Assembly (NCBI GenBank): GCA_937897785.1
Contig: CALCNB010000297.1
Span: forward strand, 1-7,039
Origin: an uncultured Cellvibrionales bacterium
GTDB lineage: Bacteria; Pseudomonadota; Gammaproteobacteria; Pseudomonadales; UBA7434
Direction of reading: 5' to 3'
DNA: 7,039 nucleotides
Shown: positions 6,502 to 7,039 of the stretch, one piece after another
Numbering within the stretch: the stretch's first letter is position 1
How the letters are laid out: each line of letters opens with the position of its first letter
Program-made: the position numbers and the translations under genes
Notes under the pieces: model-generated
Told to the model about the DNA's origin: nothing
Database searches by the model: none
Seen by the model: the letters and a program-made list of their open reading frames with translations, nothing else

Positions 6502-7039
6502 ATGAAATTTTGGTTGATGACGCCTTGGACCTCGGCAAGCGATATGATAGTGCTGGCGCAACAGGCAGAGTCATTGGGCTTTGAAGGTATTATGGGCGCT
6601 GATCATGGCTTTGTACCCCAGCAAATGGTCGCAGGCTATCCCTACAGTGACGATGGAACTCCCCCGATTCACGGCGGCTTGTTATACCCCGATGTATGGA
6701 CCACCTTAGCGGCCATTGCGGCTGTGACCACCACGCTTAAATTTTCAACCGGTGTTTATGTCTTACCTCTGCGTAACCCCATTGAAGTGGCCAAAGCCAC
6801 GGCGAATATTGCCTGCCTAAGTGACAACCGCTTAGTGATTGGCGCAGGGGTCGGGTGGATGAAGGAAGAGTTCGACGTTTATGGGGTTGACTTTACTCGC
6901 CGCGGCCAGATCATGAATGAATGCATTGAAGTGATGCAGGCGCTGTGGCAGGGCGGCTATGTCGAATATCACGGCCAGCACTTTGATTTTGATCCGCTGC
7001 AAATTAACCCCGTGCCCAGTGAGCCGATTCCACTGCTGT
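6502..7039 (+). CDS. LLM class (luciferase-like) F420- or FMN-dependent oxidoreductase, N-terminal part
   Basis: An open frame from ATG 6502 runs off the window end after 179 complete codons. The protein begins MKFWLMTPW and contains AQQAESLGFEGIMGADH, the first strand-helix unit of the TIM barrel. It continues with DVWTTLAAIAAVTTTLKFST and VYVLPLRNPIEVAKATANI, then LVIGAGVGWMKEEFDVYGVDFTRRG. The G-x-G-x-G-W-x-x-x-E-F motif and the R-R/G-x-x-M-x-E helix are the hallmark of luciferase-like monooxygenases and F420-dependent enzymes annotated in actinobacteria. These use reduced flavin, or deazaflavin F420, for hydride transfer or oxygenation; the sequence does not decide which cofactor. About 100 residues are probably missing beyond the window. 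No clear Shine-Dalgarno sequence precedes the ATG, but no better in-frame start exists after the upstream stop. The 27-bp gap to the flavin monooxygenase suggests a shared transcript and possibly a shared pathway. Confidence 0.88.
   Translation, partial: MKFWLMTPWTSASDMIVLAQQAESLGFEGIMGADHGFVPQQMVAGYPYSDDGTPPIHGGLLYPDVWTTLAAIAAVTTTLKFSTGVYVLPLRNPIEVAKATANIACLSDNRLVIGAGVGWMKEEFDVYGVDFTRRGQIMNECIEVMQALWQGGYVEYHGQHFDFDPLQINPVPSEPIPLL

Noticed and set aside
6281..6574. Minus-strand 97-codon open frame over the end of the flavin monooxygenase gene
   Set aside because: Antisense to conserved C-terminal residues of the flavin monooxygenase and to the LLM start; no recognisable motifs.

Overview
The window looks like chromosome from a gammaproteobacterium, probably a marine or other aquatic lineage. 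This rests on an NfuA C-terminus close to the Enterobacteria/Pseudomonas type, a TtcA resembling those of Pseudomonas, and moderate to low GC with short intergenic regions. The malate dehydrogenase is of the roughly 326-residue proteobacterial type, which is not the E. coli type. No mobile element, tRNA, rRNA or CRISPR array was found.

Left part (1-2391) is housekeeping. The 3' end of nfuA (Fe-S cluster carrier) runs rightward into the window and meets the leftward malate dehydrogenase gene (mdh). The two converge on one short hairpin with A6 on one side and T6 on the other, a good bidirectional terminator. A 312-bp divergent intergenic region separates mdh from the rightward ttcA, which encodes the Fe-S dependent tRNA 2-thiocytidine-32 enzyme.

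Right part (2392-7039) is a rightward group of three oxidoreductase genes. The first encodes a stand-alone cytoplasmic molybdopterin oxidoreductase (754 aa) of the DMSO-reductase superfamily. The second encodes a flavin monooxygenase of the Baeyer-Villiger/FMO type (485 aa). The third is a luciferase-like (LLM, F420- or FMN-dependent) oxidoreductase cut off by the window end. The 233-bp region before the first gene carries a perfect inverted repeat and a spaced direct repeat. A Rho-independent-terminator-like hairpin lies between the first and second genes, so they may be separate or attenuated transcription units. The second and third genes are only 27 bp apart and are probably co-transcribed.

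Together the three redox genes suggest an uncharacterised catabolic or modification pathway, in which Mo-dependent oxidation or hydroxylation, oxygen insertion and an LLM-type step act on a carbonyl, alicyclic or otherwise recalcitrant organic substrate. The substrate cannot be read from the sequence. This group is the most interesting part of the window; the rest is ordinary.
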